59,478 bases of DNA from JAMBLL01 sp964460075 (GTDB taxonomy: Bacteria; Actinomycetota; Acidimicrobiia; Spongiisociales; UBA5794), in NCBI GenBank assembly GCA_964460075.1, contig CAYWPC010000015.1, forward strand, positions 1 through 59,478, in the 5' to 3' direction. Shown piece by piece: positions 1 through 8,502 of the stretch (position 1 is the first letter of the stretch; each line of letters opens with the position of its first letter). Below the pieces are notes generated by a model, which worked only from the letters and a program-made list of their open reading frames with translations, did no database searches and was not told the DNA's origin. A program made the translations under genes and the position numbers.

Positions 1-59
1 GATAGAGCACCGGTTTCCTAAACCGGGTGTCGCTGGTTCGATTCCAGCCGAGGGCACCA
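1..59 (+). tRNA. tRNA-Arg (CCT), 5' end cut off by the window
   Basis: The 3' three-quarters of a tRNA are present. The anticodon stem CCGGT/ACCGG encloses the loop TTCCTAA, giving anticodon CCT, which reads AGG (Arg). A T-arm GCTGG-TTCGATT-CCAGC follows, then the 3' acceptor strand CGAGGGC, discriminator A and an encoded CCA. The 5' acceptor strand and the start of the D arm lie outside the window. Confidence 0.92.
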
Positions 60-163
60 ACGACGGTATTTGGAGAGCGCTTTCCCCCGTCAATTAGGAA
101 CCGTCAAGACCGCCCAGACACCACTGCTATATTCGCAGGTACGCAAGGGGGGAGAAGAGTGTT

Positions 164-2473
164 GTGAAACGACTCGGAGCTGTCGTCGCGGTCTTTTTCT
201 TGTGGGCACCGGGTATAGCGAGCGCTCAAACCGGCGATGTACCTGTGCCGATCTCCGTGCTCGAGGGGACCGACCTCGCTGAGTTTTCACCAACCGACCT
301 CAGTACGCTCTTTCCTGACCCCGCGGCGGCAATTAACTTCAGGTACGCCGATGATATTCGGGGCATTCCGACCTACGGTCGCGATGTTGCACCGTTCGCA
401 CAGCCGGATCGTTTCGGTGCAGGAGTGTTCGACCCAGGGGACGTCGGGTTCGGAAACACCATCGATGTGATCCGCGACGGGGCCGATCTTCTCATTACCA
501 GCTCTGACACACCGCTTCCGCACAAACGGATGATCTTATTCTTTGGGGCACGTGACAAGGTTACCAACGGTGCCGATGCGTTAGCGCTCACGGCGCCAAA
601 CGTTCAGGTCGACTTCGCAATCGGATTCACCGACTCTCCTGGGTGGGTCGCTCTCGACGATTTCCCTGGTGATACCTGGCAGGGCGGGTCGCTAATTCTC
701 ACCACAGAGCTCGCAACGGGCCAGGATCCGACGTTCCAACTGGTCGACGCCAACAACGGGTTCGAGTCGATTCCATTCGACGGATTCTTCGCCGCAGGGG
801 CCGACTGGATAATCGCCGGCGTCGATCTCGATACGGTGATCGCCAATGGAGGAACCGGTGACATGGTGTGGGGCTTCGGCTCCCACGTCCACGACGGATC
901 TTACGGCGTGTGCGAAGAATGCCAGTCCGTAATCACGACATTCCCTCCAGTGCCACGATCTGTTGATGATCTTGTGATTTTCCCTCCACCGATCACGCTC
1001 GTCACCCCGCCAGCTCCGACAACAACCACGACGACGGTCGCTCCGACGACGACCACGACACTCCCTCCGCCCACCACCATCACCTCTCCTGGGGACGATC
1101 CCGCAACGGTTGAGGACGGCACCGGTGCATCATTCCCCTGGATCCCTGTCGCCATAGGGTTTGGAGGAGTCATCGGCGGCGGCCTACTCGTTGTAAGACG
1201 AAGAGATGACGACGATCCGCCCACAAGCGACTGCGAACCGCTCTTCCGCGCTTGGAAGGACTACGAGCGACAACGCGAGACAGCGGAGGAGTTCCTCGGG
1301 TCTGCCTACGAGAACTTCCAGGCCCGGAAGCTATTCCTCATGGAGCTCACGGCGACCCGTGACGAGTACATCCAGGCTCAGAGCGGACCTCGAGGTGGCA
1401 TTGGTGGCTTGGATATGGTCCGTCTCGATGGGCAACTCATCCAATACGATGGTCTCCAAGAGCTGATTGACCAGCTTGGGGATCCAATCGCGCAAGCACA
1501 AGACGAAGTGGCGAGGGCCAACGAAGAGGTCGAAGAGCGGCTCGCAACCTACAACGCCGCCGTCGAGGCAGAGGATGCGGCCAAGGCAGCATATGAAGCC
1601 TGCATTCAGGCTGCGGCAGCTGCGGCAGCTCCACCACCGTCGCCCACGGATGACGGAGGATCGACACCACCCACGACCCCACCGACGCCGCCTTCGGTGT
1701 TGACACCGCCGGTGTCGAGCGAGCCGAGGGAGAACACCCGCTGCGACCAAGAAGGTCAACCCTCCCCCGTGACGGTGCCCGTCGGGCCACCTGTTCGTTT
1801 CAAGCTGTACGTCGACTTCGATGTCATAACGACGATTGACGAGGCATCGATGCACGGATCCCACGAACATGGCGCGGCGATGGCGGCTGGGCTGAAGGGT
1901 GCCGGGCTGACGCTCGGCACGGTCGGGAACCTCTTGAGTGGTGTGAGTGCAGGAACGAACGCTGCCTCAGCGGTCTCCGCCTTTCAGTCAGGACAGATGG
2001 TCAAGGGATCGCTCGATGCCGTGACGGGCACCGTGTCCGGACTCGATGGCGCCGACATCATTCCCAATATCCCGACGAGCCTTCCTGAGGCGGTGGCGAG
2101 CGGACTGGCCGCTGCCGCGAATCTTGGAGGCTTCGTCGCAGGCAAGGTGACGGAGTGGATGGGCGACAACGCGACCGTATTCATTCGACCCGCCTACTAC
2201 TACCAGAACGTGACGATCCAACCGACACAGATATGGGAGTGTCAGGGTGATATGTGGAAGTGCGTGACACGCGTGAACGTGTACAACGTCGGAACGCTTG
2301 AGAAGGACCCCGCCACCGACAGGGGCCCGTTCTCTCTCAAAGGGGACCGCGAGAAGTACAAGACGCAGCGCGAGATCGGGCGCTACTCGGCCACGGGCAG
2401 ATCCAGGATCACCCAGTCGGTCAGGGTTCTCTCTGAATGGGAGAATGCAAATCCACCGGGAGACTGTGGCTGA
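164..2473 (+). CDS. Large signal-peptide protein with one membrane segment and coiled coil, function unknown
   Basis: Starts at GTG behind a GGGGGGAGAAG ribosome site. 769 residues. Residues 1-21 are a signal peptide ending ASA-Q. Residues about 25-270 form a beta-rich domain that I do not recognise. A Thr/Pro linker (about 279-300) leads to one membrane helix (about 327-344) followed by RRRDDDD, which predicts that the remainder is cytoplasmic. Next come a charged coiled coil (about 355-480), a second Pro/Thr/Ser linker (about 487-515), two Ala/Gly-rich stretches (about 570-600 and 640-665) and a C-terminal region with Cys pairs around WECQGDMWKC. The Ala/Gly stretches could be weak membrane segments, which would change the topology. 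It stands alone between tRNA-Arg and a convergent lipoprotein gene. No catalytic motif is visible; a surface or scaffold role is only a guess. Confidence 0.8.
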   Translation: MKRLGAVVAVFFLWAPGIASAQTGDVPVPISVLEGTDLAEFSPTDLSTLFPDPAAAINFRYADDIRGIPTYGRDVAPFAQPDRFGAGVFDPGDVGFGNTIDVIRDGADLLITSSDTPLPHKRMILFFGARDKVTNGADALALTAPNVQVDFAIGFTDSPGWVALDDFPGDTWQGGSLILTTELATGQDPTFQLVDANNGFESIPFDGFFAAGADWIIAGVDLDTVIANGGTGDMVWGFGSHVHDGSYGVCEECQSVITTFPPVPRSVDDLVIFPPPITLVTPPAPTTTTTTVAPTTTTTLPPPTTITSPGDDPATVEDGTGASFPWIPVAIGFGGVIGGGLLVVRRRDDDDPPTSDCEPLFRAWKDYERQRETAEEFLGSAYENFQARKLFLMELTATRDEYIQAQSGPRGGIGGLDMVRLDGQLIQYDGLQELIDQLGDPIAQAQDEVARANEEVEERLATYNAAVEAEDAAKAAYEACIQAAAAAAAPPPSPTDDGGSTPPTTPPTPPSVLTPPVSSEPRENTRCDQEGQPSPVTVPVGPPVRFKLYVDFDVITTIDEASMHGSHEHGAAMAAGLKGAGLTLGTVGNLLSGVSAGTNAASAVSAFQSGQMVKGSLDAVTGTVSGLDGADIIPNIPTSLPEAVASGLAAAANLGGFVAGKVTEWMGDNATVFIRPAYYYQNVTIQPTQIWECQGDMWKCVTRVNVYNVGTLEKDPATDRGPFSLKGDREKYKTQREIGRYSATGRSRITQSVRVLSEWENANPPGDCG

Positions 2474-2605
2474 GCATGTGCGGTTGATGGTTTGGGTCGT
2501 GCACAAGAGCCGGTCTGGCTGATCGTAGGCCTCAACCGGTAGGCCTGGCCGAAACGAGTCGGTCGCGATCGATAGTGCTGACGGAGCCGACCCAGCGAAT
2601 CTCGG

Positions 2606-3877
2606 TCAATTCGCCTCTAGACACCACAGGTCACCGGAAGCGTTGGCCGAAAATGTGTTCCTCTCAACGGTGATGACGTCGGGGGACGGCCAAGGACAGA
2701 CACCGAAGTTCCAGACATAGATACCCCAGAGATTGTCGGTGATGGTGTTGCCTGTCACGACGTATCCGGTCGGCCCATTCCCCTCCTCGTCGCTGAGTTG
2801 GAGCCCTGGCCCATGGTTTCGAGACAGCGTGTTGCCCGTCACGGTGACATCGCTCCCGCCGTCGACCCATATTGCACCATCCCAGTAGTCACCGTTGGCA
2901 TCGAGTTCGTTGTCGGTGATGACGTTGCCCTCGACGAGCACACCGATGCCGTCTTCGACCAGGATGCCCCCGCCGACGTTGTGATGAATCCGGTTGTTGC
3001 GGATCACTGCATCTCTGACCTCGAAAGTGTCGATGCCCATGCCGAGGATGAAGCGATCCTGGCGCTCAGGTGAAGGGCCGTTCTTGAAGACCTCGCTGTC
3101 CTCGACGATGAGCCCTGTGACACCAATGGCGGCGAACCCGAATCCTTCTCCGTCGAAGTCCAGACTCATACTGGCAAAGCCATTGGAAACGAACCGTACA
3201 TCCCGAACCGTGACGTTCCCAGCAAGCGTTGCGAGCATTCCTTCGTCTGTGAAGTTGCGGAACTCGAGGTTCTCAATGATGAAGCCGCTCGACTCGATGA
3301 TCGCAATACCCATGGTGAGCTCCCCACCACCGTCAATGACTGGTCTGCCACTTCCGCCCTCGACGCCGATGACCGTCACTGGGTCACTGAAGTTGAATCC
3401 GGTGAGCAACACGGACTCCCGATAGACACCTGGCAACACCCGCACCTCTTGCCCCGGTCCGAGATTGCAGAGGGCGTAGGCGAGGGTTCGAACAGGAGCG
3501 TCTATGGAATCTCCCAGGTTCGCGTCGGAACCGTCGGGTGACACGTATACGACCGGCACTGGAAGGGACTCGGATGCCGATCCTGTGCAGACCGTTCCCC
3601 CGGAATTCTCGACCCAGGTCTCTGCGCCACCTACGGTCCTGATCTCACCCACGGAGGTGGTCGGGAGAGCTGCCAGCGTCGTTGGAGGAGAAACCAGCGT
3701 CGTCGAGACGGGAGCTGCCGGGTTCGTCGAGGAAGAGGCTGGCGTCGTCGAAGCAGGTGCAACTGGCTTCGGCGTCGAGTTGGGCGACGTACCCGTCGGG
3801 GTACACGCTGTGACCAGCACGACGGCTGCCAGAAACAACTTCGCTCCGGGACTGATTCGAACCCGATCTCCCCACAC
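2606..3877 (-). CDS. Lipoprotein with right-handed parallel beta-helix (NosD/pectate-lyase-like)
   Basis: The frame is open up to ATG 3982, but the GTG at 3877 gives a sensible lipoprotein signal: about 12 residues with Arg/Lys, then KLFLAAVVLVTAC with the lipobox Cys. The longer form would place some 35 extra residues before the signal, so I prefer the GTG, although its ribosome site is weak. After a Ser/Thr/Pro linker comes a segment beginning VYVSPDGSDANLGDS, typical of the start of extracellular beta-helix proteins, then about 12 short turns with repeating VxGNxI, VRDVRF and IRNNRIHHN patterns. Such helices bind or cleave polysaccharides. No lyase active site is evident, so substrate and activity are unknown. 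The mature protein should be anchored to the outer face of the membrane. Confidence 0.8.
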   Translation of the reverse strand: MWGDRVRISPGAKLFLAAVVLVTACTPTGTSPNSTPKPVAPASTTPASSSTNPAAPVSTTLVSPPTTLAALPTTSVGEIRTVGGAETWVENSGGTVCTGSASESLPVPVVYVSPDGSDANLGDSIDAPVRTLAYALCNLGPGQEVRVLPGVYRESVLLTGFNFSDPVTVIGVEGGSGRPVIDGGGELTMGIAIIESSGFIIENLEFRNFTDEGMLATLAGNVTVRDVRFVSNGFASMSLDFDGEGFGFAAIGVTGLIVEDSEVFKNGPSPERQDRFILGMGIDTFEVRDAVIRNNRIHHNVGGGILVEDGIGVLVEGNVITDNELDANGDYWDGAIWVDGGSDVTVTGNTLSRNHGPGLQLSDEEGNGPTGYVVTGNTITDNLWGIYVWNFGVCPWPSPDVITVERNTFSANASGDLWCLEAN

Positions 3878-4043
3878 GATGCGGCCCACTTCGCCGACCC
3901 CCAGACTGCCACACAGCTGTCGTGGGAGAAGTGTCGTCCGATTCCAATCTGGACGCAAGTTCGACGGCGGACGAGGACGCAACCGTCATTCGGCCAGCCG
4001 ATGAGGAACCCGCAGCGTGAGCCAAGCCGCTTCGTGCGCAGTG

Positions 4044-5510
4044 TCAGCGCGGCGACGCTGCGTTCCCCCGCCGCTCGGCCGTATGGGCTATTCGGGACGC
4101 CATCCGACTGAAGATCGGGGCGTGGAACGGCAACAGCGACCACCAGTAGAGCCGCCCTGCGACGCCTCTCGGAACGAATCGGGCGACCTGGACCAAGCGA
4201 GAGCCGCCATCGGTGGGTTCGACAGACCAACCAAGCCACGCCGTGCCGGGTACCTTCATCTCGGCGCGCAGCAACAGCCGGCGCCGTCTCGGATCGATGT
4301 CCGCAACCCTGAAGAAGTCGAGGGATTCTCCGGGCCTCAGCTCCTCGGGATGTCGCCGTCCACGCCGCAAACCGACACCGCCGATCAGCCGATCGAACCA
4401 GCCCCGAAGTATCCATGCCCAGTTCATTGTGTAGTAGCCGACGTCGCCCCCGATGCGTGTCACTGCCCAAAACACATCATCTGGTGAGGCTGTCGAGTCG
4501 GCCACTCTTCTATCGACCTCCATCGCGGCGCCAGACCAGACCGGATCGCCAGGCAGCGGTGCCGCAGGCGCCGTCAAGGCGTCGGACCATCGGGTCTCGA
4601 CGTCAGAACGCGAGATTCGCACCAGTGCCCGCTCCAAGGACTCACGGTACGCCATGAGGCCTTCAGGAGAGAACCCTGGTGGCGATGCTCTGGCGACAAC
4701 AACGTCGTTGGCCAGGCTCTCGATGAGCGGCCGAGCGACCCCGACCGGCAACGGCGTGACCAAGCCGACGAAGAGCGGCGAGAGATAGCTGCTGAAGATC
4801 GGCAACGGCACAACGATCCGCTTCCGCAGTCCGGCAACCTCTGCATACACCTGCATGAGCTGCTCATAGGTGAGGATGTCAGGGCCACCTATGTCGTAGA
4901 TACCCGCTGTGAGATCGTGGTCGTCAAGAACTGCGATCAGGATCTCGAGCACGTTTCGCACAGCGATCGGCTGGCATCGGGTGCTCATCCACTTCGGCTT
5001 CATGATGATCGGAAGCACCTCGGTGAGGTGCCGAATCATCTCGAATGACATCGACCCTGATCCGATGATGACAGCAGCTCGCAGTTCGATGACGGGGGTG
5101 CGGCCGACAGCGAGCACCTGTCCAACCTCGTGGCGGCTGTCGAGGTGCTCTGACAGGTCCTCATCGTCAGATCCCAAACCGCCCAGATACACGATTCGTT
5201 GAAGCCCCGCTCGCTCGGCTGCCTTGGCGAAATTCTCTGCCGCTTTGCGGCCCTGCTCTGCGTAACTCCTCGGGGACCCTTTCATTGCATGGATCAGGTA
5301 GTAGGCAGCGTCGCACCCCTCGAGGGCTCGATCAATGCTCTCGGGATCGAGCGCATCGGCCGCCACAACGTCAACGTCGTCTCGCCACGGATCTAGCGTC
5401 AGTTGTACCGGATCCCGAGTCATGCAACGCACCTCGAAACCCTGATCGAGTAGTCGCGGAACAAGACGACCGCCTATGTAGCCGGTGGCACCGGTTACCA
5501 ATACCTTCAT
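4044..5510 (-). CDS. NAD(P)-binding SDR-family protein with C-terminal DUF2867 domain
   Basis: I place the start at the ATG giving MKVLVTGATGYIGG, where the Rossmann GxxGxxG motif falls at residues 7-14 as usual; the frame is open up to 5594. Residues 1 to about 300 resemble the atypical NmrA/YbjT-like SDR group: dinucleotide-binding motif, YLIHAMKGS, and RIVYLGGLG. Residues about 320-480 match DUF2867, with aromatic-rich stretches such as YYTMNWAWILRGWFDRLIGG and the ending FHAPIFSRMASRIA. This SDR-DUF2867 fusion is known in many actinobacteria and proteobacteria, but no substrate is established. It lies about 80 bases downstream of the permease on the same strand, so co-transcription is possible. 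Confidence 0.87.
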   Translation of the reverse strand: MKVLVTGATGYIGGRLVPRLLDQGFEVRCMTRDPVQLTLDPWRDDVDVVAADALDPESIDRALEGCDAAYYLIHAMKGSPRSYAEQGRKAAENFAKAAERAGLQRIVYLGGLGSDDEDLSEHLDSRHEVGQVLAVGRTPVIELRAAVIIGSGSMSFEMIRHLTEVLPIIMKPKWMSTRCQPIAVRNVLEILIAVLDDHDLTAGIYDIGGPDILTYEQLMQVYAEVAGLRKRIVVPLPIFSSYLSPLFVGLVTPLPVGVARPLIESLANDVVVARASPPGFSPEGLMAYRESLERALVRISRSDVETRWSDALTAPAAPLPGDPVWSGAAMEVDRRVADSTASPDDVFWAVTRIGGDVGYYTMNWAWILRGWFDRLIGGVGLRRGRRHPEELRPGESLDFFRVADIDPRRRRLLLRAEMKVPGTAWLGWSVEPTDGGSRLVQVARFVPRGVAGRLYWWSLLPFHAPIFSRMASRIAHTAERRGNAASPR

Positions 5511-5590
5511 CACGACGAATCTACCAACCAGATGCTTCGCGCGCTCCTTTGAGCAGATAGGGACCTGTTGGGACACTCGAGCGGATCGAG

Positions 5591-6925
5591 TCACATCTCC
5601 ATGGTGCCGTCGACCCTGGTGTGCGATCGCATGAAGATCCGCTCGCCGATCACGATGAGGCCGACGCCCAGGATCGAGACGAATGGAACGAGTAAGTCCT
5701 CAGACGCCTTGACCCACAAGAAGGCGACGAGAACGACGACATCGAGCACGATGGCCGTGACCACGATGGCAGGTGCCACATCGATTCTGGACCGCAAGTG
5801 TTTGAGAACCCCCCACTGGATGGCGACGTCCATGATCAGGTAAAAGATTGCGCCCAACGCTGCGATCCGCTGCAGATCGAAGAGGAGCGTGAGCACGATG
5901 GCGAACGCCACGGTGTACACCATGGCGTGTGTGCGAAGCGTGCCAGGCAATCGGAAGTGGCGGTGGGGAACCTCCCTCATGCTGGTGAGCATTGCAAGCA
6001 TGCGCGACGCCGCAAAGACACTCGCCATAACGCCCGACGCTGTGGCGACCACTGCCAGGGCGACGGTCAGCCATACTCCCGAATCGCCGAAGGCTGGCCC
6101 AGCGGCCTCAGCGAGAACGAAGTTCTGCGCCTTGATGATCTCAGCAAGGGAGAGATTGCCCGCGACCATCACGGCGAGGGTCAGATAGAGAATGGCCGAT
6201 ACAGCGATAGAGATGACAATCGCCCGCCCCGTGTTGCGGTGAGGGTCAACTATCTCGCCTCCACTGTTGGCGATGGTGGTGAATCCCTTATATGCGAGAA
6301 TCGCAAGAGCCACCCCAGCCATGAACCCACCAGAGTTGAAGGTCTCCGTTCCTTGTGACCCGTTGGTGAAGTTCGATGCGGTTATAAACCACAGACCCGC
6401 GATTGCGAAAAGAGCGAGACCGCCGACCTTGACTATGGCCATGGCACCCTGAGAAGCCTCAACAGCGCGGTTACCCGCAATGTTGACACCAAAGGCAACG
6501 ACGAGGAGTGCCACTCCGAGGCTGGGCACCCAGAAAGATATCGGCGACAGATCCACGATCCGGAGAATGTAGGCACCAAAGGTGCGGGCAACGAAGCTCT
6601 CACTTATGACCATCGACACGTACATCAACAGGGCGAACACGCCGGTGGTCGCACCAAGACCGTACGCCTCCTTGAGGAACATGGCGATTCCACCAGACGA
6701 GGGGAAGGCGTTCGACAGCTTCACATACGAATAGGCACTGAAGGCGACAACGACGGCAGCAACAAGGAATGCGACAGGGAACAGGTCGCCAGAAAGAGCC
6801 GCGACCTGGCCGGTGAGGGCGAAGATCCCTGCGCCGATCATGACCCCTGTGCCCAATGACACAGCACCGAACAGGCTCAGGCTGCCTGGCTCTTCCATAG
6901 AGTCTCGACCGCCGACTCCAGTCAT
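5591..6925 (-). CDS. APC-superfamily amino-acid permease
   Basis: An integral membrane transporter with about 12 hydrophobic segments. The first helix carries GTGVMIGAGIFALTG, the glycine-rich substrate-binding helix of amino acid/polyamine/organocation permeases. ATG codons at 7057, 6925 and 6898 are all in frame and none has a clear ribosome site. I use 6925 because most relatives have only 10-30 residues before helix 1; the longest form adds a 44-residue polar tail. The substrate cannot be read from the sequence: there is an amino-acid permease fold but no diagnostic side chain. If translation begins at 6925 or 6898, the roughly 300-base region before 7226 contains no other gene that I can support. 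Confidence 0.88.
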   Translation of the reverse strand: MTGVGGRDSMEEPGSLSLFGAVSLGTGVMIGAGIFALTGQVAALSGDLFPVAFLVAAVVVAFSAYSYVKLSNAFPSSGGIAMFLKEAYGLGATTGVFALLMYVSMVISESFVARTFGAYILRIVDLSPISFWVPSLGVALLVVAFGVNIAGNRAVEASQGAMAIVKVGGLALFAIAGLWFITASNFTNGSQGTETFNSGGFMAGVALAILAYKGFTTIANSGGEIVDPHRNTGRAIVISIAVSAILYLTLAVMVAGNLSLAEIIKAQNFVLAEAAGPAFGDSGVWLTVALAVVATASGVMASVFAASRMLAMLTSMREVPHRHFRLPGTLRTHAMVYTVAFAIVLTLLFDLQRIAALGAIFYLIMDVAIQWGVLKHLRSRIDVAPAIVVTAIVLDVVVLVAFLWVKASEDLLVPFVSILGVGLIVIGERIFMRSHTRVDGTMEM

Positions 6926-7225
6926 GCCGCGATCCAAGCCGTCACGCTCCCTTGTCGATACCGCTTCGCGGCTGTGTGAATGCTCCACGATAGGCGATGC
7001 AACACCGCTCGATGTGCCAAGGCGATTCACACGAAGCGTGTTCTCGCCCAACCACATCGAGATGAGGGAGCAGCGCCTGTGTCGACACCAACTCGATCGT
7101 TCGTCGTGATCGGCTAACTATTCAACTCTCAGCACGGAAGGGTCAACACGACAGACAGGCCACTGCAACCTGAGCGAGTCACTCCAGATACGTGTGATCC
7201 AAGCGACAGCTACTGTTGAGAAGTA

Positions 7226-7675
7226 ATGGAGAATCTGGAATCTACGCAGAACGGCTCACGGGGCCACGAGGTGCTCGAGGAGGTCCACGCAGAGACCGTC
7301 GAGATCATCCAAGGTGGAGCAGCGCTCGTGCAAGCAGCGACTGTGGCGATCTCCCAGGGCGGGGCGCAGATCGTCGAGGCCGAAGAGGTATCTATTTCAC
7401 GAGGTGGCGTCGTATCCATCGGCAGTGAGACCACAAGCCTCGACGGGAGTGCCGCAGTCGTCATTCGAGCGGACACAGCGCACCTCAACTCCGCTGCAGT
7501 AGGAGTCGCCATCGCCGACACCGTACACGCAGAGAGCAGCACGATCGGCATCCTCATCGCAGGAACCATCGAAGGAGCACCAGACGTCAAGCTCGACGCC
7601 CGTACCGCAGCAGCGATCGGTGCAGGTGCGGCAGTGACGATGTTCATACTCAGACGCATCTTCTCGCGCTCGTAG
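7226..7675 (+). CDS. Small protein with about six 15-residue repeats and C-terminal membrane anchor
   Basis: 149 residues, ATG start. After a 20-residue polar N-terminus, the sequence cycles with a period of about 15: VEIIQGGAALVQA, VAISQGGAQIVEA, VSISRGGVVSIGS, then three more degenerate turns ending in IGILIAGTIEG. Alternating Val/Ile with Gly-Gly turns is what a stacked beta-solenoid would show. Residues about 128-144 (AAAIGAGAAVTMFILRR) form one membrane helix with a positively charged end, so the solenoid should be tethered to the membrane by its C-terminus. There is no signal peptide. It lies upstream of and parallel to the MerR gene, which has its own promoter. I know of no named family or function. 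Confidence 0.75.
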   Translation: MENLESTQNGSRGHEVLEEVHAETVEIIQGGAALVQAATVAISQGGAQIVEAEEVSISRGGVVSIGSETTSLDGSAAVVIRADTAHLNSAAVGVAIADTVHAESSTIGILIAGTIEGAPDVKLDARTAAAIGAGAAVTMFILRRIFSRS

Positions 7676-7694
7676 CGGGAATTCACATCACCCC

Positions 7695-7725
7695 TTGACT
7701 CTCACGTTACGTGAGGGTTTACCGT
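7695..7725 (+). promoter_or_regulatory. MerR-type promoter/operator
   Basis: A -35 box TTGACT (7695-7700) is separated by about 19 bases from a -10-like TACCGT (7720-7725). The spacer contains the perfect palindrome CTCACGTTACGTGAG (7701-7715). An overlong spacer filled by a palindrome is the hallmark of MerR-family operators, where the regulator untwists the DNA. The expected transcription start falls on or next to the ATG at 7732, so the mRNA would be leaderless. Confidence 0.75.
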
Positions 7726-7731
7726 GGCGGC

Positions 7732-8502
7732 ATGAACACGTACACGGTCGGAGACGTTGCATCCATGGCAGGGATCAGCATTCGCACGTTGCATCACTAC
7801 GACGACATCGGCCTGCTCACACCGTGCCATCGCACCGAGAGTGGATACCGCATATACGACGACGAAGCGATCGAGCGACTACAGGCGATACTCACCTACC
7901 GCTCGCTCGGTCTCGGCCTCGACGAGATCGCAGATGTGGTTGACAACGCCAGTGAGACGCTCAACGTGCTGTTGGCTGCCCACCAGCGCGTCCTGAGCAA
8001 GATCAAGCACCTCGAGATCATCGCAGCAACGCTCGCGAGGACGATCGTCGATCAGGAACGAGGAGACACCATGTCGAACGAGGAGAAACTGTCGGTATTC
8101 GGCGGCTTTGACCCGCTCCAATACGAGCAGGAAACAGCGGATCGCTGGAGTACGACGGATGCCTACGCCACCGCAGCGCAGCGCACAGGCACCTACGGGC
8201 CAGAGGATTGGGAGAAGATCACAGCCGAAGCCGACGCCGTGTACCGGGATCTCGTCGCGCTCATGCATGCAGGAACGCCTGCTACCTCCCACGAAGCCGC
8301 GGCGCTGGTCGACAAGCACAGAGAGCACATATCTCGGTGGTTCTACGAATGCTCGCCGCAGATCCATGCGGCACTCGGTCAGATGTACACAGCAGACCCT
8401 CGATTCGTCACAAACATCGACAAGGCAGGAGAAGGACTTGCCGCGTATCTGTCGGCAGCAATCATCGCCGCCTACACGCTCTCAGACGATGGGATGGTCT
8501 GA
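7732..8502 (+). CDS. MerR-family regulator with TipAS drug-binding domain
   Basis: I choose the ATG at 7732 (MNTYTVGDVASMAGIS) over the upstream GTG at 7711, because the latter lies inside the operator. Residues 1-70 are the winged helix (TLHHYDDIGLL is diagnostic), about 70-110 the coiled-coil dimer helix, and about 120-250 a TipAS-like domain with the usual FGGFDPLQYEQE opening and YECSPQIHAALGQMY. In Streptomyces TipA this domain traps thiopeptide antibiotics covalently and switches on transcription. The ligand here is unknown. The gene is probably autoregulated through the palindrome directly upstream. Its 3' end overlaps the convergent MFS gene by 31 bases, making that exporter a plausible but unproven target. 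Confidence 0.9.
   Translation: MNTYTVGDVASMAGISIRTLHHYDDIGLLTPCHRTESGYRIYDDEAIERLQAILTYRSLGLGLDEIADVVDNASETLNVLLAAHQRVLSKIKHLEIIAATLARTIVDQERGDTMSNEEKLSVFGGFDPLQYEQETADRWSTTDAYATAAQRTGTYGPEDWEKITAEADAVYRDLVALMHAGTPATSHEAAALVDKHREHISRWFYECSPQIHAALGQMYTADPRFVTNIDKAGEGLAAYLSAAIIAAYTLSDDGMV

Noticed and set aside
3850..3900. Possible tRNA suggested by GGTTCGAATC on the minus strand
   Set aside because: The bases flanking the T-loop-like sequence cannot form a T-stem (only one pair), and no anticodon or acceptor stem is found. The peptide RVRISPGA it encodes lies in the lipoprotein signal region.
3631..4470. 279-residue minus-strand open frame across the SDR and lipoprotein genes
   Set aside because: Arg/Ser-rich shadow of two well-supported genes in another frame.
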